A DNA stretch of 15,201 nt from Acidobacteriota bacterium (GTDB lineage: Bacteria; Acidobacteriota; Aminicenantia; UBA2199). Location: the NCBI GenBank assembly GCA_021817755.1, contig JAKAGC010000020.1, positions 1 through 15,201 on the forward strand, read 5' to 3'. Shown here one piece after another: positions 1 through 7,397 of this stretch (positions are counted from its first letter, which is position 1; each line of letters opens with the position of its first letter). Both the position numbers and the translations under genes were made by a program. The notes under the pieces are model-generated. The model did not search any database. It worked only from the letters and a program-made list of their open reading frames with translations, and was not told the DNA's origin.

Positions 1-536
1 TCCAAATGGGCGATTATGTCAGGTGGATTATTCTTAAGCATTGAGCGAACTGCCGAGTAATAAGTATGGATCAGTTGCCTAATGTTGCTATGATATCCAT
101 CGTGAAGAATTTTACCAAATTGCTGAGAATTATAATCAACTTCAATGAATGAATTTCCAACAGGAAGAAAATGAACCGCTCCGATTGTGTAATCGATAAA
201 ATTGTTTTGGGGATGAAATGAAATTTGTGTATTAGAATCATTTAAACCATAAATGTAATCCACTTCAAGTCCTGTAAAAATATTGATATGATCCCTATAT
301 TTTTCTTTGAGCCGATTTATTTCCGATATATAAATAGGGAGTATTTTAGAATTCATATTCCAATCCGATTGAAGTAGATTAGGAGCATGACTCGAGAATC
401 CCAGTGAATCGAACCCCATTTGAATGGCTTTTAAGATATAAGCTTCAGGTGGTTCCTGCCCATCGCAAAAGGTAGAGTGTACATGAAAATTACTTTTCCA
501 CGAAGATAGTTTTGCAACGGTGATTGAAATAGCCAT
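1..536 (-). CDS. PHP-domain phosphoesterase, histidinol-phosphatase-like (3' end beyond window)
   Basis: Reverse-strand reading frame from ATG at 536, open to the left edge (178 codons plus 2 bases); the C-terminus is missing. The translation carries the metal-site motifs of the PHP superfamily: H18-x-H20 and D25 in FHVHSTFCDG, H50 in FSSHAP, E91 in GLEVDY, H122 in GAVHFLP, and H177 in IIAHL at the edge. GLEVDY and the GAVHF strand are typical of the HisJ/HisK-type histidinol-phosphatases, which remove phosphate from L-histidinol phosphate in histidine synthesis. By family knowledge it would be a soluble trinuclear metal enzyme of about 270 residues. No other his gene is visible, so a different phosphoester substrate is possible. 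No clear Shine-Dalgarno precedes this ATG. It is divergent from topA across a 146-bp AT-rich gap. Confidence 0.8.
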   Translation of the reverse strand, partial: MAISITVAKLSSWKSNFHVHSTFCDGQEPPEAYILKAIQMGFDSLGFSSHAPNLLQSDWNMNSKILPIYISEINRLKEKYRDHINIFTGLEVDYIYGLNDSNTQISFHPQNNFIDYTIGAVHFLPVGNSFIEVDYNSQQFGKILHDGYHSNIRQLIHTYYSAVRSMLKNNPPDIIAHL

Positions 537-581
537 ATTTTATAATACAATAAAAAAATAAAATAATCAAAATTTTTTCCC

Positions 582-610
582 TTTACTTTTTGTAAAATAT
601 TTTATAGAAT
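582..610 (+). promoter_or_regulatory. Candidate sigma-70 promoter of topA
   Basis: A -35-like TTTACT (582-587) and a -10-like TAGAAT (605-610) are separated by 17 nt, giving a start of transcription near 617 and a leader of about 65 nt before the topA ATG. The match is 4/6 and 5/6 to consensus, in a very AT-rich region where chance matches are common. The leader also holds a 9-mer, AAATGACAA, twice (623-631 and 634-642) with an 11-bp period. Confidence 0.4.
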
Positions 611-682
611 CTGGTGTTACATAAATGACAAAAAAATGACAATCCGGAAATAATGAATAGATGAAGATAAAGAGAAAGTGCT

Positions 683-3151
683 ATGGGAACAAGTAATCTG
701 GTTATTGTAGAGTCGCCTGCAAAAGCGAAAACGATTGAGAAATTTTTAGGAAAGGATTTCATTGTAAAATCCTGTATGGGACATATTCGAGATTTAGTTA
801 AAAAGAATTTCGGTATCGATAAAGAAAATAATTATCAGCCCCAATATGAAATTTCACCTGAAAAGAAAAAAATTGTGGCGGAGCTAAAGAAGCTTTCATC
901 CGAAGTAGATATGGTTTGGCTGGCATCCGACGAGGACAGAGAAGGAGAAGCCATTGCCTGGCATTTGGCAGAAGTCTTGAAATTGAATGAGAAAAAGACC
1001 CAGCGAATCGTTTTTCATGAAATTACAAAGGAAGCCATATTAAATGCTATTGCCAAGCCTAGAACGATAGATAATCACCTGGTTGATTCACAGCAAGCCC
1101 GCCGGATATTGGATAGGTTAGTAGGTTTCGAGCTTTCCCCTATTCTCTGGCGCAAAGTTAGGCCTTCATTATCGGCTGGGCGTGTTCAATCCGTAGCCGT
1201 AAGGTTGTTAGTGGAAAGGGAAAGAGAAATTCTCAATTTTAAAGCAACTTCGACATTTAAAGTATCTGCTATTTTTTCAGTTAAAGATAAAAATAATAAG
1301 ATTGTCGGCTTAAAGGCAGAATTAAGCCGTAGATTGAAATCTGTTAAAGAAGTCATGGCATTTCTTGAAAAATGCAAGGATGCCCAATTCAGTATAAAAG
1401 ATATTGTAACCAAGCCATCACGCAAATCACCTGCCCCACCTTTTACCACATCCACATTGCAACAAGAAGCAGGCCGCAAACTTGGTTTTTCTGTCTCTCA
1501 AACTATGGTAGTAGCTCAAAAGCTATATGAAGCCGGAAAAATTACATATATGAGAACCGATTCGGTCCATCTCTCTGATCTGGCGATTAATACCGCCCAT
1601 GCCCAGATCAATAAAACTTTCGGAGCTAATTATGCTCACACCCGACACTTTAAAACAAAATCCAAAGGTGCTCAAGAAGCTCACGAAGCCATCCGACCAA
1701 CCTATATGGATCAGCACGAAATCACGGGAACTTCGCAGGAAAAAAGGCTATATGAATTAATCTGGAAACGTACCATCGCGTCACAGATGAGTGATGCCCT
1801 TCTTGAGAAAACAACGGTTACGATTGATATCTCAACTTTAAAAGATGATTCTTTTATTGCCCGTGGCGAAGTATTGAAATTTGATGGATTTCTTAAAGTG
1901 TATATCGAATCCTCAGATCTCGAATTGGATAGCAGTGATGAAGATGGAGAAGAAGGCAACAAAGGATTGCTTCCTCCATTAAACATCAATGACATACTTC
2001 CTTTAAATAAAATCGAAGCAATTGAGAGGTATAGTCAACGTCCGGCACGTTATACAGAAGCCAGCCTGGTTAAGAAACTGGAAGAATTGGGAATTGGTCG
2101 TCCATCGACATATGCCCCAACAATTTCGACCATCCAACAAAGAGATTATGTTGTCAAAGAAGATCGGGAAGGAACACCCAGAAATTACGAAGTAGTCATT
2201 TTCGAAAATGGAAAAATACATCAGGAAACCCGAACAGAAATCACCGGTGCTGAAAAAGGAAAACTTTTTCCTACAGACATTGGTATGGTAGTTAATGATT
2301 TTCTCGTAAAATATTTTGTCGATATTATGGATTATAATTTTACTGCTTCTGTAGAAGAAGAATTCGATGAGATTGCCGATGGAAAAAAAATCTGGTATAA
2401 AATGATCGACAATTTTTATAGACCCTTTCATCTAAAGGTAGTAGAAACAACCGAAAAATCTCAAAGAAATACAGGTGAGCGAAAACTGGGAGAAGACCCA
2501 AAAACAGGGAAACCTGTTTATGTTCGAATCGGAAGATACGGCCCGATGGTTCAAATCGGAGATAGTAACACCGGGGCAAATGGTGAAATTTTAAGCGATG
2601 AGAAACCCAAATACGCTCGGTTAGGAAAAGACCAAAGAATTGAAACTATTTCTCTGGAAGAAGCTCTCGATTTATTCAATATGCCTAGAGATCTTGGAGA
2701 ATTTGAGGGAAGTACAGTTACAGTCGCTATTGGTCGGTTCGGTCCATATATTAAACACAAATCCGCCTTTTATTCATTGAAAAAAAATATCGACGATCCA
2801 TTTACAATAATACTTGAACGTGCCATTGAATTAATTACTGAAAAAAGAGAAGCTGACCTCAAAAAAACGATTAAAGAGTTTAAAGAAGAACCTGAATTAA
2901 AAATCTTGAATGGAAGATGGGGCCCTTATATTTGTTATAAAAAGGAAAATTATAAAATTCCAAAAAATACCGATCCTTCATCGTTATCATTGGAAGATTG
3001 TCTTAAGATTACCAGTTCTGATGCTGCAAAATCGAAATCGAAGATAAGAAATAGAATTGCTTCCAAAACATCTGCAAAGACAACTAAAACGAATTCGACA
3101 ACTACAGCTAAAGCTACAAAAAAGAAAACGACTTCGCGAAAAAAAAAATAA
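683..3151 (+). CDS. topA: DNA topoisomerase I (type IA)
   Basis: 822-residue type IA topoisomerase, which relaxes negative supercoils by cutting one strand through a 5'-phosphotyrosine link. The TOPRIM domain shows E10 in IVESPAKAK and the metal-binding acidic triad in DEDREGE (83-89). FHEIT (111-115), a QARRILDRLVGFELS-type segment (138-152) and SAGRVQSVAVRL (164-175) follow. The catalytic tyrosine is Y289 in ITYMRTDS. The C-terminal part (about 600-775) has no Cys4 zinc fingers. It carries three repeats with R-[YFW]-GP cores at 618, 685 and 745, the Toprim_C-repeat arrangement typical of Bacteroidota and some other phyla. The last 40 or so residues are a Lys/Ser/Thr-rich tail likely to bind DNA non-specifically. 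The start is supported by AGAGAAAG just upstream; an in-frame ATG at 653 is closed by a stop. The gene ends 6 bp from a convergent gene with no visible terminator between. Confidence 0.97.
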   Translation: MGTSNLVIVESPAKAKTIEKFLGKDFIVKSCMGHIRDLVKKNFGIDKENNYQPQYEISPEKKKIVAELKKLSSEVDMVWLASDEDREGEAIAWHLAEVLKLNEKKTQRIVFHEITKEAILNAIAKPRTIDNHLVDSQQARRILDRLVGFELSPILWRKVRPSLSAGRVQSVAVRLLVEREREILNFKATSTFKVSAIFSVKDKNNKIVGLKAELSRRLKSVKEVMAFLEKCKDAQFSIKDIVTKPSRKSPAPPFTTSTLQQEAGRKLGFSVSQTMVVAQKLYEAGKITYMRTDSVHLSDLAINTAHAQINKTFGANYAHTRHFKTKSKGAQEAHEAIRPTYMDQHEITGTSQEKRLYELIWKRTIASQMSDALLEKTTVTIDISTLKDDSFIARGEVLKFDGFLKVYIESSDLELDSSDEDGEEGNKGLLPPLNINDILPLNKIEAIERYSQRPARYTEASLVKKLEELGIGRPSTYAPTISTIQQRDYVVKEDREGTPRNYEVVIFENGKIHQETRTEITGAEKGKLFPTDIGMVVNDFLVKYFVDIMDYNFTASVEEEFDEIADGKKIWYKMIDNFYRPFHLKVVETTEKSQRNTGERKLGEDPKTGKPVYVRIGRYGPMVQIGDSNTGANGEILSDEKPKYARLGKDQRIETISLEEALDLFNMPRDLGEFEGSTVTVAIGRFGPYIKHKSAFYSLKKNIDDPFTIILERAIELITEKREADLKKTIKEFKEEPELKILNGRWGPYICYKKENYKIPKNTDPSSLSLEDCLKITSSDAAKSKSKIRNRIASKTSAKTTKTNSTTTAKATKKKTTSRKKK

Positions 3152-3157
3152 ACAGAA

Positions 3158-3874
3158 TTATTTAAAAAACCGAGAAAGAAATTTATTCATCCGGGAAAAC
3201 ATATCCGATAGATCTATCTCTGATTCCGAATGGCTGTAAGGAGAGATTGTAAACCCCTTCTCATTTGAAAATTGTGATGAGCCATCAAGGGGTCCCTGCT
3301 GGAACCGCAATTTGTCTCTTTCTTCTTGGAGCTTAAGCCGTTCCATTTCCAATTGTTTTCGTTCATTTATAATTTGTCCCCCCGCTTTGGTCCATTCCAG
3401 TATTTGTCTAAGTTCTCCTCCATCTAACCAGATTCCATGATCTTTGCATTTATCTATAATAACACCACTATGAAAACCAAAATTAAGACGATTCATTAAC
3501 TTCCGACATACTGGGCATTTTATATATGTTACCGGATAATCGGAATGTCGTTTCAATTGGTGAATCTCACCCAGCCGAGAATAATCGATTTGATAAACAT
3601 TGGCAACCGATTTATCCACAAGGGTTTCCAACTCATTTAGATCAAAAAATAATCCCATACAACTGGAACATCGTTCGATCAGAAATTTATCTCCAAAATT
3701 TATATCGATGGTTTGAAGTGGGATATTGCATCGGGGGCAGATACGTTCGGATTCAGGGGTTTCGATTGTATAACGGTTAACATCCCCTAAATCTATATCT
3801 ACACGAGTATTGCAATATGTGCATATTATGGAATCGGGCGGAAGCGCGGCTCCGCAATTTTTACAATTGGACAT
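3158..3874 (-). CDS. Multi-zinc-ribbon protein with TFIIB-type zinc fingers and a coiled coil
   Basis: 238 residues with three putative zinc sites. The first is a short ribbon, C4-x2-C7 with C18-x2-C21. The second is C46-x2-C49 with C69-x2-C72, followed by GLFFDLNELETL. The third is C120-x2-C123 with C143 and H146, followed by GIWLDGGELRQIL. The last two match the zf-TFIIB type, in which a G-[LI]-[FW]-[FL]-D-x2-E-L segment follows the second metal knuckle. Residues about 168-192 are a charged coiled coil; the tail is Ser-rich and polar and ends in a short amphipathic helix. There is no signal peptide or membrane segment, so it is probably cytoplasmic. Its function is not known to me; such proteins are usually annotated as hypothetical or zinc-ribbon proteins. 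GGAG lies about 8 nt before the ATG. It starts 20 nt after the REC-HisKA gene and is probably co-transcribed with it. Confidence 0.85.
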   Translation of the reverse strand: MSNCKNCGAALPPDSIICTYCNTRVDIDLGDVNRYTIETPESERICPRCNIPLQTIDINFGDKFLIERCSSCMGLFFDLNELETLVDKSVANVYQIDYSRLGEIHQLKRHSDYPVTYIKCPVCRKLMNRLNFGFHSGVIIDKCKDHGIWLDGGELRQILEWTKAGGQIINERKQLEMERLKLQEERDKLRFQQGPLDGSSQFSNEKGFTISPYSHSESEIDLSDMFSRMNKFLSRFFK

Positions 3875-3894
3875 TTCAATTACTCCAGGTACAA

Positions 3895-4647
3895 CTAATC
3901 GATATCTACCATCTTGGATTCACCCGTATAGGTGACGGATTTATAATTGGTTATACTTCGGACACGGCGGATTACTTCAGCCAATGATTCAGCATTATCA
4001 AGTATTTTTCTCAATTTATTATACATCGGATCTTCTTTTTCCATTGTATTCAACAACATATCCGTATAGCCGATAATCACGCTTAAAGGTTGGCTGAATT
4101 CATGAGAAATGGTTACTGCCATCTCAAGTATACTCTGAAGTTTCTCTTTTTCAAGGAGTTCTTTCTGTTGCTCTTGGATTCGTTTATTAAGTTGATGAAG
4201 TTCTAGAATGTACTCACTCTTTTCATTTACCATTTTTTCCAATTCAAGACGCTTCCGATATAGTTCAAGAAAAACACTTACTTTGCTTTTAAGTACATGT
4301 GGATTGATGGGTTTGAAAAGGTAATCAACTCCCCCCATTTCATAACCTTTGAAAACATATTTCTCTTCTTTATTGATAGCAGTTACAAATATAATGGGGA
4401 TGTTTCGTGTTTTTTCCTTACCACGCATCAACTCGGCAACTTCAAAACCATCCATCTCCGGCATCTGGACATCCAAAAGGACTAATGCAAAATTGAATTC
4501 CAACATCAACCCTAATGCCTGATTGCCTGATTCCGCTTTAATAATTGTAATTTCAGGATTTTCCAGGAGTGCTTCTAATGCCAGGAGATTTTCCTTCCTA
4601 TCATCTACTATCAGTATATTCACTTTTTCTTTGTTTTTTTCAACCAT
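3895..4647 (-). CDS. Response regulator with a HisKA (DHp) domain but no kinase ATPase domain
   Basis: 250 residues. A complete receiver domain (about 9-130) has acidic pocket D15/D16, phosphoacceptor D59 in LLDVQMP, T89 and K112. It is followed by a coiled coil (130-170) and a HisKA-like dimerisation helix pair with H182 in ISHEFSQPLSVI. The protein stops about 68 residues after the histidine, just after the second helix (LRKILDNAESLAEVIRRVRS), and has no N, G1 or G2 box of a HATPase domain. It therefore cannot autophosphorylate as a normal kinase. It could be a phosphorelay intermediate or a dimerising receiver that docks to the large kinase. The receiver is about 74% identical to that of the GGDEF protein at 5678-7396. 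AGGA lies about 9 nt upstream of the ATG, and a good promoter precedes the gene. The stop lies in continuous sequence and I see no frameshifted ATPase remnant downstream. Confidence 0.88.
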   Translation of the reverse strand: MVEKNKEKVNILIVDDRKENLLALEALLENPEITIIKAESGNQALGLMLEFNFALVLLDVQMPEMDGFEVAELMRGKEKTRNIPIIFVTAINKEEKYVFKGYEMGGVDYLFKPINPHVLKSKVSVFLELYRKRLELEKMVNEKSEYILELHQLNKRIQEQQKELLEKEKLQSILEMAVTISHEFSQPLSVIIGYTDMLLNTMEKEDPMYNKLRKILDNAESLAEVIRRVRSITNYKSVTYTGESKMVDID

Positions 4648-4694
4648 TCATTTATTCCTGTATCTTAAATTGTCCAATTATTTGTTTATATCAT

Positions 4695-4723
4695 ATTATA
4701 ACTAAAAATGAAAAGGAATTCAA
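4695..4723 (-). promoter_or_regulatory. Probable sigma-70 promoter for the REC-HisKA and zinc-ribbon genes
   Basis: On the minus strand TTGAAT (4723-4718) and a perfect TATAAT (4700-4695) are separated by exactly 17 nt, with a predicted start near 4688 and about 40 nt of leader. This would let the last two genes of the cluster be expressed apart from the kinase operon. Confidence 0.6.
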
Positions 4724-4736
4724 AAATTTTCCTTTT
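4711..4736. terminator. Weak bidirectional terminator-like inverted repeat after the HDOD gene
   Basis: AAAAGGAA (4711-4718) pairs with TTCCTTTT (4729-4736) around a 10-nt loop, with T-rich sequence on both sides. The stem has only two G-C pairs and overlaps the -35 of the promoter above, so it may be just AT-rich symmetry. It lies 5 bp beyond the HDOD stop codon. Confidence 0.25.
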
Positions 4737-4740
4737 TTTC

Positions 4741-5613
4741 TTATGAAGAAAAAAGAGAACTGATCTCAGGTTGGTTGATAATAATCGATTTTAGCCTATC
4801 TAACCAGATTTCAAGATTGGAATGTCTCAATTCGATTTTTTCTTCTTCTGCAATTTTACAAATTTTCGGTGCCATAAGTATCTCTTCGAGTAAAGAGCGT
4901 TCAGAATTGCGAGAGGATTGTTCACATTCATAAATATGAGCAATAATATTGGCAATAAATACTATAAGTGGAAATACCCTTTGATCCGGAGCTTCGGCAG
5001 GGGTATGATGAAACCCTACAGCAATTACCAATGAAGATGGAAATGTCCATTTATTTAATAATTGCATTCCCAATCGATCATGACAAATATTAAAAATTGT
5101 GAATTCTTCTCCCAGCCGCTTCGGTGTAGAAAATGCGTCGATCTCTCGATGAGAACTCTCCGCACCATGGCTAAGGTCAAGACCTAATTTCCCAATATCA
5201 TGAATAAGCCCTGCAGCGAAGAATTCATCCTTATCCAAAGAGATAGGCAACGATTGTGCAATCTCCTGAGCCACCAGTGCACAATAATAGGAATGTTTCA
5301 AAAACAAAATTATATCACTCCCTTCCCTTATTCCTGCTGTATGAAACATAATTTTAGTAAGGGCAAGTTGTTTGATTTCAGAAGTACCTAATACTGAAAA
5401 CGCCTTTTTTATTGTAGCAACTTTCCGACGAATCCCAAAAAATGGAGAATTGGCATGTTTTAATACTTCTACTGCCATTGTAAAATCGATTTCCACCAAT
5501 TGTTTCAGTCGCGGAAGAGTATCTTCAAAATTCAATATAGAACGCATTACATGTTCTGCAAGAAGCGGGGACACTGGAAAAGTATCTATTTGGCGAATAT
5601 AGCCATTATGCAT
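4741..5613 (-). CDS. HDOD domain protein
   Basis: 290 residues. The HDOD fold is recognised by VLKHANSPFFGIRRKV followed by a helix containing AFSVLGTSEIKQLALT (about 50-86), and by a later HD-like core. In that core H107, H138-D139 with K142 (LIHDIGKLGL), H178 (CHDRLG) and H202-H203 (GFHHTP) are all present. The position near the end where HD phosphohydrolases usually carry an Asp reads ANIIAH, with Asn. HDOD proteins are signalling or regulatory outputs common near two-component and c-di-GMP genes; most have no proven enzyme activity. There is no receiver domain in this protein, so it probably responds through a partner. It lies 64 nt after the GGDEF gene, with an RNA hairpin between them. 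GAGG about 10 nt upstream supports the ATG at 5613. Confidence 0.88.
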   Translation of the reverse strand: MHNGYIRQIDTFPVSPLLAEHVMRSILNFEDTLPRLKQLVEIDFTMAVEVLKHANSPFFGIRRKVATIKKAFSVLGTSEIKQLALTKIMFHTAGIREGSDIILFLKHSYYCALVAQEIAQSLPISLDKDEFFAAGLIHDIGKLGLDLSHGAESSHREIDAFSTPKRLGEEFTIFNICHDRLGMQLLNKWTFPSSLVIAVGFHHTPAEAPDQRVFPLIVFIANIIAHIYECEQSSRNSERSLLEEILMAPKICKIAEEEKIELRHSNLEIWLDRLKSIIINQPEISSLFSS

Positions 5614-5643
5614 TTTATTCTAACCTCAAATCTTAACAAAATC

Positions 5644-5672
5644 GTACCAGTGAACATTAATATCACCAGTAC
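5644..5672 (-). other. Intercistronic RNA hairpin between the GGDEF and HDOD genes
   Basis: Read on the minus strand, GTACTGGTGA (5672-5663) and TCACTGGTAC (5653-5644) flank a 9-nt loop. In RNA all ten positions pair, eight as Watson-Crick and the central two as U-G and G-U wobbles. On the plus strand the centre would be C-A mismatches, so the structure suits only the transcribed strand. It begins 5 nt after the GGDEF stop codon. The sequence after it, GATTTTG, is a poor U-tract, so it is more likely an mRNA-stabilising or attenuating hairpin than a strong terminator. Confidence 0.5.
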
Positions 5673-5677
5673 ATCTA

Positions 5678-7396
5678 TTAAATATGATGCTCTTTAAAAC
5701 TGTTAAAAGCCTCCGCTTTTTCCAACACTTTCTTTTTTGCTTCGTGTATTCTTTTGGACTCAAGAAGAAGTAATTTTCTATCCTCGATTACCTCTAACAT
5801 ATGAGTAACTAATATTGGATCGAATTGGATTCCTGCTTGTTCCACAAGTTCCATAATAACTTCCTCAGAGGATAGAGTCGGACGATAAGATCTTTTTGAT
5901 GTCATTGCCACAAAAGCATCCACAAGCGAAAAAAGACGTGCCCCGATCGGAACCTCTGCTCCCCTTAAACCTTCCGGATAACCTGAGCCATCAAAATTTT
6001 CATGATGATACCGCAAGATAGTTCGCTCATCCGCAAAAATATCGAACAAACGGGTCATTTCTTCCATCATGAAAGGATAATCTTCAATATCCTTTTTTTC
6101 AGATTCATTCAAGGGCCGATTATACTGTGCCGTATTATCTTTGATAAAAACCCGGAATAATTCATGAAGAATAATTGCTCTCTTGAACGTATGAACAAGT
6201 GCTCGAGGCATTCCAAGACGTTCTCCCATATAATCAAAAATTTTCATTGCTTTATGATCATTTTTTAGATTTAAATTTATATCTGTAAAAGAGGAGGTAT
6301 TCTGTTCCGTATTTTGAAGAAAAAGTTCGAGAGAAGTCAGGATCGATTCTCTCGAATTATCAATGATTCTTTTTAATTGTTCCCTGGATGAAGATACATG
6401 ATTTGATGAAGAGTCCGAAAGGGTTCCGGATTGAATTAACTCTTCTTCTCTAAATATTTTTACATTATTTCGTCCACTCGATTTTGCTCTATAGAGTGCA
6501 CGATCAGCGAAATTTACAAGTTCATCGGCCATAGCCGGATGATGTGTCAAATAGGAAGAAATCCCTATACTGATCGTGACATATTTTGAATGACTCTTTT
6601 GTATATAATGAAATTTCTCTGCTCTCTGCCTAAATTTTTCAGCCAGAATACGGGCTCCTTCAAGGCTCGTATGAGGTAGAAGCAATACAAATTCCTCTCC
6701 CCCATAACGACACAAAATATCTGTTTTTCGTGTAACCTCCTGAGTTAATATTGCAAAATTTTTTAGGACATAGTCTCCAAATGTATGCCCGAAGGTGTCA
6801 TTCACATCTTTGAAATAATCTAGATCGATCATAAAACAGGAGAGGTCGGAATGATTACGTTTAGCCAGAAGAAATTCGCGATTTAGCAATTCCTGAAAAT
6901 ATCTATAATTATATAATCCGGTTAATCCATCCCTGATAGACATTTCTTTCAAACGTTTATTTTGTTTCTCGATTTCCAATCGCGATTTTTCCAATTCCAT
7001 TTTATTACGATGCAATTCCAAAAATATCCGAATTTTGCTCTTGAGAACCATCGGATCAATCGGTTTGAATAGATAATCCACTGCTCCAGCCTGGTAACCT
7101 TTGAATATATACTGTTCTTCTTTACTAATTGCAGTAATAAATATTATCGGAATATAACGAGTTTTCTCTTTTCTTCGCATCAGTTCCGCCACTTCAAATC
7201 CATCCATTTCTGGCATCTGTACATCAAGTAGAACCAGGGCGAAATTCTGTTCAAGCATAAGTCCTAGAGCTTCATTACCCGAGGTAGCGGAATAAATCGA
7301 AATATCTGGAAAATCGATAATAGCTTCCAATGCAACTAGATTTTCTTTCCTGTCATCTACCAAGAGTAATTTTGTATCGTGTTCAATTTTCTTCAT
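5678..7396 (-). CDS. Response regulator with GGDEF diguanylate cyclase and degenerate HD-GYP domain
   Basis: 572 residues in three parts. The receiver (about 8-130) has D14/D15, phosphoacceptor D58, T88 and K111. The GGDEF domain (about 150-316) has DGLTGLYNYRYF at its start and an intact active site GGEEF (232-236). The inhibitory I-site RKTD (223-226) lies exactly five residues before it, so it is predicted to make c-di-GMP with product inhibition. The C-terminal HD-GYP-like domain (about 375-545) keeps HHENFDGSGYPEGLRG (464-479) and VDAF. Where HD-GYP enzymes have HDIGK it reads H411-E-L-F-R, and the usual HP histidine is Y440-P, so phosphodiesterase activity is doubtful. The ATG lies 1 nt after the cheB stop, so translation is probably coupled. 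Phosphate most likely comes from the large kinase upstream. Confidence 0.93.
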   Translation of the reverse strand: MKKIEHDTKLLLVDDRKENLVALEAIIDFPDISIYSATSGNEALGLMLEQNFALVLLDVQMPEMDGFEVAELMRRKEKTRYIPIIFITAISKEEQYIFKGYQAGAVDYLFKPIDPMVLKSKIRIFLELHRNKMELEKSRLEIEKQNKRLKEMSIRDGLTGLYNYRYFQELLNREFLLAKRNHSDLSCFMIDLDYFKDVNDTFGHTFGDYVLKNFAILTQEVTRKTDILCRYGGEEFVLLLPHTSLEGARILAEKFRQRAEKFHYIQKSHSKYVTISIGISSYLTHHPAMADELVNFADRALYRAKSSGRNNVKIFREEELIQSGTLSDSSSNHVSSSREQLKRIIDNSRESILTSLELFLQNTEQNTSSFTDINLNLKNDHKAMKIFDYMGERLGMPRALVHTFKRAIILHELFRVFIKDNTAQYNRPLNESEKKDIEDYPFMMEEMTRLFDIFADERTILRYHHENFDGSGYPEGLRGAEVPIGARLFSLVDAFVAMTSKRSYRPTLSSEEVIMELVEQAGIQFDPILVTHMLEVIEDRKLLLLESKRIHEAKKKVLEKAEAFNSFKEHHI

Positions 7397-7397
7397 T

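Noticed and set aside
2003..2431. Minus-strand open frame of 142 codons inside topA
   Set aside because: Lies fully within the well-conserved topA coding sequence; the translation is rich in Phe/Ile/Cys without any recognisable domain, and there is no ribosome-binding context.
3057..3239. Plus-strand open frame overlapping the topA 3' end
   Set aside because: A frame-shifted reading of the Lys/Thr-rich topA tail that runs into the convergent zinc-ribbon gene; composition reflects the repeat-like A-rich DNA.
3895..4647. REC-HisKA gene as a pseudogene of a hybrid kinase
   Set aside because: The frame is intact, ends in a clean stop with another well-formed gene 20 nt later, has its own promoter and ribosome-binding site, and no remnant of an ATPase domain follows in any frame.
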